A stretch of DNA of 64,000 bases from Arsenophonus sp052171895 (lineage in GTDB: Bacteria; Pseudomonadota; Gammaproteobacteria; Enterobacterales; Enterobacteriaceae). The stretch is from positions 62,001 through 126,000 of the forward strand of contig JBQMRN010000005.1 of NCBI GenBank assembly GCA_052171895.1. The letters are read 5' to 3'. This document shows, in pieces, positions 20,699 through 30,590 of the stretch (position 1 is the first letter of the stretch; the number at the start of each line of letters is the position of its first letter). The notes below the pieces were generated by a model. The model searched no databases. It was not told where the DNA came from and saw only the letters and a list, made by a program, of their open reading frames with translations. The position numbers and the translations under genes were made by a program.

Positions 20699-21070
20699 GG
20701 ACGTTACACTGAAAAGTGTATTCGCTAAAAAGACAAAAATGGCTGACGTAGCATAGCCTGAAATACCTCTGACGCTATATTAGCCATATTTCAGCGAGAT
20801 ATTTTAAGATAGTTCATTACTATGGTTTTTATCGAGTCGTAAACGAGATACGCTATTATCGAAAGCGTATAGCGATGGAGAGATATAACGGCTCGAAATC
20901 AAAGTTTACCTTTCTAATTAAAGGATTTCTTCGCATAGATCCATATAAATGTATCATGTGTAGCCAGAGACTACTTTTTATCGATGCTCAGCTTAAAGTT
21001 GCTAAACAGGAAAAGAAATTATTATCAGAAAGAATGAATAAAATAAAAAACTATGCTTATTAAGCAATAA
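20699..21070 (+). mobile_element. IS91-family transposase relic (right copy)
   Basis: C-terminal third of the same IS91-type transposase as 17862-18900, in opposite orientation. It reads YGRYTEKCIR then KDKNG, degraded IPDINFRMIRYYGFL near 20800, KVYLSN and the ending LLSERMNKIKNYAY (stop at 21061-21063). This corresponds to the C-terminus of the left copy (LSERMHKMQ). The N-terminal HUH part is absent on this side. Confidence 0.68.
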
Positions 21071-21470
21071 TAAACATAGGGGGCTTAATACTCTTTAAAA
21101 TTAGTGCATTAGATCAAAGAATACAGAGTCCGATAAAATTTTTATTTACAATAGACCCAAAAGCGATTCTATATCCATTATTAGAAATAATGCATGGCTC
21201 TTGTTCTTCAGTAAAAGAACGATTCAATTTCCTATCCATCAAACGATTTAATGGATGCAATAGAAGATGCGCTGCAAAGCCATCATTTTAATGATGATCA
21301 AGAGCTTGAGATTACTCTGCATTGATATGTTTGGCTGTACAATCAGGAATTACTCCAATCAGTATTAGTAGGTAGTAAAAGTCCATTGCAATCTATAAAA
21401 ATTTTGTTAAAAGTTAACACTAAATTATTCAAAAACCATACTATCTTCCGGGAAGTAACACTTATTATTT
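21071..21470 (+). mobile_element. IS481-family transposase relic (right copy)
   Basis: End of an IS481-type transposase with a large internal deletion. ERFNFLSIKRFNG is followed by DALQSHHFNDDQELEITLH, YVWLYNQELLQSVL and SKSPLQSIKILLK, ending near the CCGGGAAGTAACACT at 21465. These match the IS481 C-terminus (ERFNGRI, RYVWLYNQ.LPQ..L, TPLQ). It is an inverted partner of 17390-17600. trxB begins only about 80 bases downstream, so the trxB promoter lies between the relic and the gene. Confidence 0.72.
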
Positions 21471-21550
21471 TTCATTTAATTTACTTTTTTTAATTTCTCT
21501 AATCTCCTACAATCGCACATCGAATAAATATTCTTTAAAATGGAGCATCT

Positions 21551-22516
21551 ATGAACTTTACCAATCATAGTAAAGTTATTATTCTAGGATCTGGCCCAGC
21601 TGGCTATACAGCAGCTATTTATACAGCCAGAGCAAACTTAAATCCAGTATTAATCACCGGCGTTCAACCAGGAGGACAATTAACCACTACCACCAAAATT
21701 GAAAATTGGCCAGGGGATCATTCCAAGTTAATGGGGCCAGTATTAATGGAACGGATGCTGCAACATACTAAAAATTTTACTACAGAAGAAAATATTATTA
21801 ATGATCACATTCATAAGGTTAATCTACGGCAACGGCCGTTTAAACTAACTGGCGATAATGGAATATATAGCTGCGATGCGCTTATTATCGCTACCGGTGC
21901 TTCAGCTCGCTATCTTGGTTTGCCTTCTGAAGAAGCCTTTAAAAGTCATGGCATTTCTGTCTGTGCCACCTGTGATGGCTTTTTCTATCGAAAACAAAAA
22001 GTGGCAGTTGTAGGAGGTGGAAATACCGCTATTGAAGAAGCACTTTACCTATCAAATATCGCTTCTGAAGTCCATCTGATTCATCGACGTGAAATATTTC
22101 GTGCCGAAAAAATTCTCATTCAACGGATGATGAAAAAAGTAAAAACTGGTAATATTGTATTACACACCAATTTTACTCTCGATGAAGTATTAGGTGACAA
22201 TGGTGGTGTCACTAAAATCAATTTACGTTCAACCAAAAATAATAACCTAGAGATGCTTTCTGTTACTGGCGTATTTATCGCTATTGGCCATACGCCCAAT
22301 ACAAGTATCTTTACTGATCAGTTAGTATTAGAAAATGGCTACATCCAAGTCCAATCTGGAAATAAAGGTAATGCAACCCAAACTTCAGTTGAAGGTGTTT
22401 TTGCTGCCGGTGATGTCATGGATCATGTCTATCGTCAAGCAATTACCTCAGCAGCTACTGGTTGTATGGCTGCCATTGATGCAGAACGTTATTTAGAAGC
22501 ATTCTACTGTAAATAA
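21551..22516 (+). CDS. trxB: thioredoxin reductase
   Basis: NADPH-dependent flavoenzyme that reduces thioredoxin in the cytoplasm; 321 residues, typical length. FAD-binding GSGPAGYTAAIY at residues ~13-24, the redox-active CATC near residue 137, NADPH-binding GGGNTAIEEAL near 155, and the C-terminal FAD motif VFAAGDVMDHVYRQAITSA. TGGAGC lies just before the ATG. Intact. It leads the trxB-cydD-cydC-(aat)-infA block. In enterics this block diverges from lrp, but here it lies downstream of serS in the same direction, so the locus has been rearranged. A terminator follows it. Confidence 0.98.
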   Translation: MNFTNHSKVIILGSGPAGYTAAIYTARANLNPVLITGVQPGGQLTTTTKIENWPGDHSKLMGPVLMERMLQHTKNFTTEENIINDHIHKVNLRQRPFKLTGDNGIYSCDALIIATGASARYLGLPSEEAFKSHGISVCATCDGFFYRKQKVAVVGGGNTAIEEALYLSNIASEVHLIHRREIFRAEKILIQRMMKKVKTGNIVLHTNFTLDEVLGDNGGVTKINLRSTKNNNLEMLSVTGVFIAIGHTPNTSIFTDQLVLENGYIQVQSGNKGNATQTSVEGVFAAGDVMDHVYRQAITSAATGCMAAIDAERYLEAFYCK

Positions 22517-22554
22517 ATATTATAATTTATAATAATCTTATAAATTTCTTTAGC

Positions 22555-22579
22555 AGGCGCTGTCGAATAGCGCCTTTTT
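22555..22579 (+). terminator. Rho-independent terminator of trxB
   Basis: AGGCGCT...AGCGCCT with a 7-base loop, followed by TTTTT; about 40 bases after the trxB stop. It separates trxB from cydDC. Confidence 0.88.
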
Positions 22580-22685
22580 ATCTGTAACAGATTTATCTAT
22601 AATATACCTCTAAAGTTGATATTAGATAAAATTAAGATCAACCCATTGTAACAATTAACTTATCACCGGTATATAAATCATCGCT

Positions 22686-24461
22686 ATGGATAAACAAAAA
22701 CAAACTGAACTGGTAAAATGGTTGAAACAACAATCAGCACCAGCAAAATACTGGCTACGCTTATCCATGTTACTAGGAATTATTAGTGGCCTACTTATCG
22801 TTATACAAGCCTGGCTTTTAGCTACTATTTTACAAGTATTGATTATAGACAATGTAGCTCGAGAAGAATTGCTTCTTCAATTTATATTACTCATTTGGGT
22901 ATTTATTATACGAGCAATAATTAATTTTATACGAGAAAAAATTGGATTTATTTGTGGAAAAATTGTTCGTCAGCAGATCCGGAAGATGGTGCTAAATAAA
23001 CTTAACCAATTAGGGCCTGTTTGGATTAAAAATAAACCAGCTGGAAGTTGGGCATCGATTATCTTAGAACAAATTGAGGATATACAGAATTATTATGCTC
23101 GTTATTTACCCCAAATGTATTTAGCCGCTATAATCCCGATTATCATTCTGATTCCGATTTTCCTGATTAACTGGGCTGCTGGCTTAATTTTATTGATCAG
23201 CGCACCTCTAATCCCCTTATTTATGATATTAATTGGGATGGGCGCTGCTAATGTTAATAGGCGAAATTTTGTTGCTTTAGCCCGATTAAGCAGCAGATTT
23301 CTTGATCGGTTACGTGGACTGGATACCTTACGACTTTTTTTCTGTGCCACCAAAGAGATAAAAGATATTGAACAAGCGACCGAAAAATTTCGTAAAAGAA
23401 CCATGGAAGTCTTACGGATAGCATTTCTTACTTCGGCAGTGTTAGAATTCTTTGTGTCAATTTCCATCGCTATTGTCGCAATTTATTTCGGTTTTTCTTA
23501 TTTAGGCAAATTACATTTTGGTAGTTATGGTATACCGGTTACCTTTTTTGCTGGCTTTTTGGCCTTGATGCTCGCAGCTGAATTTTTTCAGCCACTACGT
23601 GATTTAGGCACTTATTACCATGCTAAAGCTCAAGCAGTGGGTGCAGCACAATCTTTATTTATATTACTAGCCAACATAGAACAAGCATCGCCACAAACGC
23701 AAAGCAATCAGCTAATAACGTCGGTTCAACCATTAACCATCATTACTGCACACCAGCTAGAAATTTTTTCTCATGACAATATACACTTGGCTGGCCCGTT
23801 AAATTTTAACCTATTTCCAAACCAGCGCATTGCTTTAGTCGGCCAAAGCGGAGCTGGAAAAAGTTCATTATTAAATGTATTACTGGGTTTTCTACCCTAT
23901 CGTGGCTCGCTAACGATTAATGGAATTGAGCTTAGAGATCTCGATATGACTGATTGGCGGAAACAACTTAGCTGGGTTGGTCAAAATCCCCATTTACCCG
24001 AAAAAACCATCATTGAGAATATACGTCTCTATTCACCAAAAGCTTCCCTAGCAGCGATCAATATTGCAATGGAAAATGCTTATGTAACCGAGTTTACTAA
24101 ACATCTACCAGCAGGAGTTAATACCAAAATTGGCGAAAATGCCGCGCGCTTATCCCTTGGACAAGCACAACGAATTGCTGTTGCCCGCGCGTTATTAAAA
24201 CCCTGTCATTTGCTTTTACTGGATGAGCCTGCAGCAAGCCTTGATATGCAAAGTGAACAACGTGTAATGACAGCACTTAATATGGCCTCTACTAAGCAAA
24301 CAACCTTGCTGGTTACACATTTATTAACAGAATCTGCCGAATACGATCAAATATGGGTGATGAAAAATGGTTTAATTATTGAACAAGGAACTTACAACAA
24401 GCTAAGCCAGACTAAAGGAGCTTTTAGCCGCCTACTAACTTATCGTGCAAAGGAGATATAA
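22686..24461 (+). CDS. cydD: cysteine/glutathione ABC exporter subunit CydD
   Basis: Half of the heterodimeric CydDC ABC transporter, which exports cysteine and glutathione to the periplasm and is needed to assemble cytochrome bd oxidase. 591 residues. The N-terminal six-helix membrane domain spans about residues 20-320. The nucleotide-binding domain has Walker A GQSGAGKS, the ABC signature LSLGQAQRIAVARALL, Walker B LLLLDEPAASLD and the H-loop His in VTHLL. Intact. It sits one base upstream of cydC, so the two are co-translated. Retention suggests that bd-type respiration under low oxygen is still used. Confidence 0.96.
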   Translation: MDKQKQTELVKWLKQQSAPAKYWLRLSMLLGIISGLLIVIQAWLLATILQVLIIDNVAREELLLQFILLIWVFIIRAIINFIREKIGFICGKIVRQQIRKMVLNKLNQLGPVWIKNKPAGSWASIILEQIEDIQNYYARYLPQMYLAAIIPIIILIPIFLINWAAGLILLISAPLIPLFMILIGMGAANVNRRNFVALARLSSRFLDRLRGLDTLRLFFCATKEIKDIEQATEKFRKRTMEVLRIAFLTSAVLEFFVSISIAIVAIYFGFSYLGKLHFGSYGIPVTFFAGFLALMLAAEFFQPLRDLGTYYHAKAQAVGAAQSLFILLANIEQASPQTQSNQLITSVQPLTIITAHQLEIFSHDNIHLAGPLNFNLFPNQRIALVGQSGAGKSSLLNVLLGFLPYRGSLTINGIELRDLDMTDWRKQLSWVGQNPHLPEKTIIENIRLYSPKASLAAINIAMENAYVTEFTKHLPAGVNTKIGENAARLSLGQAQRIAVARALLKPCHLLLLDEPAASLDMQSEQRVMTALNMASTKQTTLLVTHLLTESAEYDQIWVMKNGLIIEQGTYNKLSQTKGAFSRLLTYRAKEI

Positions 24462-24462
24462 T

Positions 24463-26151
24463 ATGCGTGTACTACTCCCTTTTTTTAAGCTATATCGTAG
24501 TCATTGGTTATTACTTAATCTTGGTATTATATTAAGCATTGTTGCGATACTAGCAAATATTACCCTACTGACCCTATCAGGTTGGTTTTTAGCTGGAATG
24601 GCACTAGGTAGCGCTACTGGGCTGTATACTTTTAATTATATACTACCGATAGCAGGCGTTCAATGCTCTACAATTATCCGCACTGCCAGTCGTTACGCCG
24701 AACGCTTGGTTAACCATGACACGACTTTTCGTGTCCTAGCATATTTAAGGATATTTATATTTCAAAAACTATTTCCGCTATCACCTAGCGGTATCGCACA
24801 TTATCGCCAAGGAGATATCCTTAATCGTCTGCTAGCTGATGTCAAAAGCCTTGATCACTTGTATCTACGGATAATTTCTCCCATCTTTGCTGCTTTGGTT
24901 ATTACTATTTTACTCATCTTAACGTTAAGCATATTAGACTCATTTCTTGCCCTTACTCTGGGCACAATTATGCTGTGTTTGTTAGTTATCTTACCTTTTT
25001 TCTTTTATCAGGCTGGAAAATCCATTGGATATGCTATCACTATATTTCGCAGCCAATATCGCGCTTGTTTAATCAATATTATTCAGGCACAAGCAGAACT
25101 AACTGTTTTTGGCGCAATACCTCGCTTTCTGGAAGTATTGACCGATCTAGAATCCAAATGGCTAAAATGCCAACAGCAGCAATCTAACTTAACTGCACTA
25201 TCACAATCTATTATGATTTTTATATCCGGCTTTACCGCAACCTTACTAATGTGGATTGCAGCAACTGGTGTTGGTGAACAGCATAAACCCGGTGCACTTA
25301 TTGCCCTGTTAGTGTTTTGTACCTTAGCTTCGTTTGAAGTTTTTGGGCCGGTGGCTATTGCATTTCAATATTTAGGACAAGTTATTACTTCAGCAAATAG
25401 CTTAATGGAGTTAATTAATCAAAAGCCAGCCGTAACATTCCCAGCTTCAGATATAATGACCAATAATCAGGTTGAGATTAAATTACAAAAAGTACATTTC
25501 AGTTATCCTCAACATCCAGAACCAACATTACAAAATATATCTTTAACACTCAATGCAGGTGAACATGTTGCGCTATTAGGTAAAACTGGCTGTGGTAAAT
25601 CTACGCTGTTACAATTATTAACGCGTGCATGGGATGTCAGCTCAGGTCAGATCTTAATAAATGGCCATCCAATTAATCACTATAATGAGAAAACATTACG
25701 TAAATTAATGGCAGTAGTACCACAGCAAACGCATATTTTTAGTGATACTTTACGTAAAAATCTGTTAATAGCGAAAAATGATGCAAGTGATACTTTACTA
25801 ATAAAAGTATTAAAACAACTGGATTTAAACAACCTGATTAAAAATCAAGGGCTCGATAGTTGGATTGGTGAAGGTGGTCGACAACTTTCAGGCGGTGAAC
25901 AACGACGATTAGGTATCGCAAGAGCCCTACTTTATGATGCACCAGTAATTTTATTAGATGAGCCAACTGAAGGATTAGATGCAAAAACTGAAAAACAGAT
26001 ACTAATTCAGTTACAGCAACACTGCCGCGATAAAACCTTGTTAGTTATTACACATCGGTTGGAAGCTCTAGAAAAAATGGATCAAATATATGTGATGGAT
26101 AATGGGAAAATTATTGAGCAAGCGACCCCCATAAAAAATTACTACAATTAA
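24463..26151 (+). CDS. cydC: cysteine/glutathione ABC exporter subunit CydC, C-terminus frameshifted
   Basis: Partner of CydD, 562 codons. Starts at the ATG at 24463 (MRVLLPFFKLYRSHW) with AAGGAG upstream, not at the earlier in-frame codon. Membrane domain at about residues 10-320. Nucleotide-binding domain: Walker A GKTGCGKS, signature LSGGEQRRLGIARALL, Walker B VILLDEPTEGLD, H-loop VITHRL. After IIEQAT the frame ends early in IKNYYN. Reading one frame over, past a CCCCC run near 26127, gives KKLLQLKWRYFQFYQAKN, the expected family C-terminus, ending at 26189. So an indel in the C run replaces about the last 18 residues. Both catalytic motifs are kept, so the protein may still work. A sequencing error in the homopolymer is possible. 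Confidence 0.9.
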   Translation: MRVLLPFFKLYRSHWLLLNLGIILSIVAILANITLLTLSGWFLAGMALGSATGLYTFNYILPIAGVQCSTIIRTASRYAERLVNHDTTFRVLAYLRIFIFQKLFPLSPSGIAHYRQGDILNRLLADVKSLDHLYLRIISPIFAALVITILLILTLSILDSFLALTLGTIMLCLLVILPFFFYQAGKSIGYAITIFRSQYRACLINIIQAQAELTVFGAIPRFLEVLTDLESKWLKCQQQQSNLTALSQSIMIFISGFTATLLMWIAATGVGEQHKPGALIALLVFCTLASFEVFGPVAIAFQYLGQVITSANSLMELINQKPAVTFPASDIMTNNQVEIKLQKVHFSYPQHPEPTLQNISLTLNAGEHVALLGKTGCGKSTLLQLLTRAWDVSSGQILINGHPINHYNEKTLRKLMAVVPQQTHIFSDTLRKNLLIAKNDASDTLLIKVLKQLDLNNLIKNQGLDSWIGEGGRQLSGGEQRRLGIARALLYDAPVILLDEPTEGLDAKTEKQILIQLQQHCRDKTLLVITHRLEALEKMDQIYVMDNGKIIEQATPIKNYYN

Positions 26152-26224
26152 AATGGCGCTATTTTCAATTTTATCAAGCAAAAAACTAGTAATATAATTA
26201 CAAAATTAGTTAATTAGGACAGTT

Positions 26225-26995
26225 AATCTGTTTCATATTAATGATGGATCTTATATATTTTCAGAGCCAGAATATGCTTTATATGAACCCAATGCTTTAT
26301 AGACATCAGTGGTAAGCTTGGTGTTGTGCTAGATTACGAGCTGCCCATTATGGTAGTGCTCGCCAGAGCTAAATATATTTTTCTTGCCAGCAGAAATATA
26401 CTTTAACCGAACAATAAAAAAAGAATGAGAAAAACGTCTTTTAGACATTACGCTAAATCATGACTTTGAACAAAGTTATCCAAAGCCGCCCTGCTACACA
26501 CAACGGCAAAAATGAATCTGTGGGATCACCCAGCAAATAATATAAATCTATACTGCTTTGCATTAATTTTGCATTGATCATTCCGTTAAAGTTTAGTACA
26601 GATAAATTTAATTGCTTAGCTATATGGGGTTAATTTTAATAAAAATTTTCTAGTAAATTAATGTTCAACCTTATTAATGAGGATTATAAATATGCACTTA
26701 TTGCTTTTTATCACCACTTTTTAAATTTTGGTGATAAACTCTTTTTGATTGTTAAATAATTAATGCATATACCGCTTCTTTAGGCGTGAAAGAGATCGAT
26801 ATCACTCAGGTACAATTTTTAAATTGTCTCTATCAATATCACGATCAACCTATCGATAAAGCGTGTTGGTTAAAGCAAACTATAAATTTATTCAGTAAAA
26901 AAGAAATTAATTACTTTGCTTTAGATGATTAACTGAAAAATATTTTTCTATCTAAACAAAAGCAACAGATAGCTGATTTAAGATCAATATAAAAA
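26225..26995 (+). pseudogene. aat: leucyl/phenylalanyl-tRNA-protein transferase pseudogene
   Basis: Decayed aat, which tags proteins for N-end-rule degradation. Pieces in order: YIFSEPEYALYEPNAL near the start (the FP.P..AL.EPNGLLA region), several unrecognisable stop-rich stretches, then NAYTASLGVKEIDITQVQFL near 26760-26830, equivalent to the conserved NDHTASLGA block, and a poorly conserved tail to about 26990. It occupies the conserved slot between cydC and infA. Confidence 0.85.
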
Positions 26996-27255
26996 TATAA
27001 GTGAGAAATTCATTCATACTATTAAAAACTAAGTTAGATGGTTTTTTGTGATGTTGTTGCATTTTATTTTTATTGTTTCCGTTGTTCAAACAGTATACTT
27101 GTTGTATATTTTTGTACTATCAAGCTTTGATACTGTAATTTTTCTATCTTAATAAAAAGAAAAGTAACTTTAAACTCTACAACTCCCTTACATAATAAGG
27201 GTTTTTCAGGATTATTTTACCCATAAAAACTTGCTGATTAACTCAGAGGATTTAG

Positions 27256-27474
27256 ATGCCCAAAGAAGACAATATTGAAATGCAAGGTAGAGTACTAGAT
27301 ACTTTACCCAATACCATGTTCCGTGTTGAACTAGAAAATGGACACGTAGTTACTGCGCATATTTCTGGTAAAATGCGTAAGAATTATATCCGTATTCTAA
27401 CAGGCGACAAAGTGACTATCGAGTTAACCCCTTATGATCTAACTAAAGGCCGAATCATCTTTCGCAGCCGTTAA
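27256..27474 (+). CDS. infA: translation initiation factor IF-1
   Basis: 72-residue S1-like OB-fold protein that blocks the ribosomal A site during initiation. Length and sequence are nearly those of E. coli IF-1 (EDNIEMQG, LPNTMFRVELENGHVVTAHI, SGKMRKNYIRILTGDKV, KGRI.FRSR). CAGAGGA lies upstream of the ATG. It is the last intact gene of this block. The convergent gene downstream is the dead clpA. The roughly 90-base gap between them has no tRNA-Ser, although E. coli carries serW there. Confidence 0.99.
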   Translation: MPKEDNIEMQGRVLDTLPNTMFRVELENGHVVTAHISGKMRKNYIRILTGDKVTIELTPYDLTKGRIIFRSR

Positions 27475-27564
27475 TATCTTTTACTCTCAATCTATTGCCA
27501 TAGATGATTGGAATATCGTGTATGATTATAAACTATCTATAATTAGATTAATGCATCTTCCGGT

Positions 27565-28116
27565 TTAGGTTTTTTGCATATCTTCGAAATGATAGGTTAA
27601 TTTTACCTCATCTTATTCACATCGATCTTAAGAAGGGGGACCACCGTGACTCAATTAGCCAAATAAAAGTTTATTAGATAAAGATTTCTTTAAATTATCC
27701 TAGATAAGTATGTATTCCTGTTGCCCCTTTTTTTGTGGAGGGGGCTTGGTTTTTTCCCCGTAGCCCTATTTCATAGCCTTTAGTAGAAAGCCATTTGGTA
27801 CCGCATTACTGATTTTAATTGACAAACATTTTCATCAAGTTGAACCTATAACTTAAGAATAAACTTATCAATAAGTTTGGAAAAACTTCTGGTATCAAAC
27901 CATTAAACTAAATAATACCATCTAATTGATTGTAAAAGTCAAACGCGAAAATTCGTTTTATCTCTGGTAATTCATCAGTACTATTATCCTGCTCAGTAAA
28001 ACCAATCAATTTACGTTGTGTTTCTTGCACACCAGAATATTGGTGCTCACATCACAAAGATAACATTATGAAAATTACCCTTACGATCATTATTATTCGT
28101 TAAAGTAACATTATTC
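27565..28116 (-). pseudogene. clpA: ClpA C-terminal fragment, decayed
   Basis: Remnant of the ClpAP unfoldase, the ATPase that feeds substrates to ClpP. Minus-strand pieces: NNDRKGNFHNVIFVM near 28080, RKLIGFTEQDNSTDELPEIK near 28000 and FDFYNQLDGI across frames, LIDKFI, VQLDENV, a degraded AEKGYD..MGARPM, SNKLLFG, and KLTYHF ending at a stop at 27565. These are in the order of the second AAA domain and C-terminus. The N-terminal three quarters are absent because IS256 copy F begins exactly at the broken end. Convergent with infA, as in enterics. Confidence 0.88.
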
Positions 28117-29571
28117 GAGTTATGCTCATTTCTGCTGTATTGGGTTTCAAAGATGCTGGCGTATATCCTGATGATTGATTTAATGAATGACTTCAAGAAT
28201 AGAAAGATGATATGCAATGGAAAAACCTACCCTACAGGTAGGTATCCAAAAAATCAGGTATTATATCTGATCCCTTTCATGAACTCAACCGTAATAGTGC
28301 CAGGCAGCTCATAACCACAGGCGTTGAATATGAGGTTCAAAACCATATGCTATGATTAGATCCTAAACACATCGCCTTATCAAAGAGAGTCTCACACATG
28401 CCCGTTATTCATAGTAATTATTTCCCACAGCAAACTATACAGACTGGTATTGCAATGTTGAAATTAAAGTACCTAAAGTCAGAGATCGCTGAAAAACATC
28501 ATATGCTTCAACAGCTCGTTCCTACTCCCTTATCTAAAGCGTGCAAAAAGCGGCGAAGAGTTGTGGTACCATGCCTCTATTTACCCCCCCCCCATTACAA
28601 GGTATCTCCCAAGTGATTTCATGAAGCTATAGGGAAGGGGGCAGCGGCGCGCATCTTTTTACTGAAAAAGCAGAGGCTTTCTCTGCCAATACCATCAGCA
28701 GACTGAAACAACAATGGCTTGAAAAGCACAGGAAAAATGGTGCCCCTTGCTGCATTTAAAGGATACGCGAGCTACGTTTATTTCTTTGGTGATGGCATAT
28801 ACACTCCTCTCAGACAAGATAATCGCCTTGCATGGTGGTCACATTGTCAGTGTTACTGAGCATGGACTTAAGGAGCTCATTGCAATTAAAATGCTTATTA
28901 AGAGTCAGAAGCTAACTTAACTAAACTTCTCAATGCCCTTGCGAGACGAGTGGCTTAAGCGTATTTTCTAGTCTCTTGCTACTGGAGAAACGGTGCCATT
29001 GATTTTTGAAATAGAATAACAAATATATCCCAGGATACGCAGATGCAGCATCAACATCAATGCTGTTTTAATACACAAAACACCTAATGTGCTGGCTTCA
29101 GTCACAAAATGGATGGAACCGAAAGTTAAGCCAGAGCTTATGAAATCTCTTGCTAGCAGAGAGTCATATGCAGCTAATAACGCCATTGATGTATTTTGTT
29201 GGAAAGATTTTTCAGCGAACTATCATTCTTCAGCAATGAAGAAGCTGTAAAAATATCGATAAGAACTGTTCAAGTTCTATGACTTCCCCTCAGTTCACTG
29301 AGCGTCAATAAGAACGACGAATCCAATTAAATCGGCTTTTCGATACTAAGGTTACGACGCCTACGCGAGAAGAACTGTGGTTAGAGAAAAACAACCATTT
29401 AATAGTGTTTAAGCTGCTTACTTTTTCTCAAAAAAACTGGAATCGGCTAAAGAGATTTTACTTGCTTACTCTGGTTGTAAAGAATGTCCAATTTAAGAAT
29501 GAAGAACAGATTCATGAAGCATCATACTAGAACGTAGTCTGATCGCAATATGCCATATTTGATAATAACTC
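28117..29571 (+). mobile_element. IS256-family IS relic, copy F (near full length)
   Basis: 1,455 bp from GAGTTATGCTCATTTC (28117) to ATAACTC (29571). The transposase remnant begins near MEKPTLQ (28216), with ALLEKQRLSLPIPSAD-like pieces near 28670 and the C-terminal ASIRTTNPIKSAF-type block near 29305. It contains a 10-base C run (28584-28593). It truncates clpA on its left, and only about 10 bases separate it from an IS1595 relic on its right. Confidence 0.88.
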
Positions 29572-29581
29572 TCAATAAACA

Positions 29582-30590
29582 GGGTATGTTGGCAAAAGTT
29601 GTTGCTTTGCTCACAGAGCAATTTATACTCACCCACATCTGGTATTTCAATTGTTATTGATTTTAAACAATCTATCTCCAGGCTAGATAATTCAGTAAAT
29701 AAAATAATTCTACACTAGGAATCTACTCAACTATTCTTTTAATCAGCTGATATAACTGTTCACATTTTAAATGTAAAATTCCTTACCAATAACTCTCTAA
29801 TTATCTAACCTTATTAGGCGATGGTGACTAATTTCATGCTTGCTGGAAAAGGTTGATATCATTTAGCTCCACCAGAGCATAGAATGGACTATTTATCGAT
29901 GATCACATCAAAAAAACAGTTAACAGACTCTGCATCAAACTCTTCAAGAATCTCTCATCGCTCACATCACCAACCCTGTCAATCTCGGGAGATAAGACCA
30001 CACGGATCTTCTTTCTTTTTATCTCCTCCTCTTACGTGTTTACGTGTTTTCTGGCTTTTCTATGAAGGATTCAGAAAAAATGCTTTTCGACTTCAACAAT
30101 ACCCACTTAATGCATTTAAGTTGCCTTATCACTGCTGAAGCAAGGAAGCACTGACGCCATCTAAACGCTCTTTTTAATCAATGCCTGTTTATTTTGCTGA
30201 CTCCTGTAAAGTCAAATCATTCAACATACATTTCAAATAATTAAAGTATTTATCCTTGTGATGTAGTTTCAGCAGAGGTGTTTCAGTAAAATTATTAAAT
30301 CTTTTCCTGCAATCTGGATTTTCTAAGAAAAATCGCTATAACTCTAATGAATCTCCCCCAGTGGATAAGATGCTCACTCTGACAATATCGGTAGGATAAA
30401 GTGAAATGAGTTGCTTCAATGCATGAATCAAGATCATCTGACAAATTGTTCCCGAGCTATCTAATAAGATGCAGCTCTTTATGTTGGCAGGGTGGTGTGA
30501 GGAAAAGTTTCTTTGATCTATATGACTGTTTGCTTTTTTATGCCATCCTATCCTCTGTAGGAAAATCCTTCATATACTATATATAAAGAA
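29582..30590 (-). mobile_element. IS1595-family IS relic, copy 2
   Basis: Nearly collinear with the copy at 19717-20698 over its whole length: shared CAATTGTTAT, GATATAACTGTTCACATTTTAA and other blocks, and a shared right edge near CTGTAGGAAAATCC. Read on the minus strand it shows the same IS1595/ISXO2-type pieces, including a KDEKKKEDPCGLIS-like stretch and a degraded RLNRWLSRFHG block near 29740. Left edge GGGTATGTTGGCAAAAG. Dead. Its right end cuts into dapB. Confidence 0.7.

Noticed and set aside
27645..27755. A GTG-started seven-codon frame with a strong AAGAAGGGGG site, followed by a GCCCC/GGGGC hairpin and T run, looking like a leader peptide plus attenuator.
   Set aside because: On the opposite strand the same bases encode the C-terminal part of the clpA pseudogene (SNKLLFG, KLTYHF), which explains the pattern without any regulatory element.
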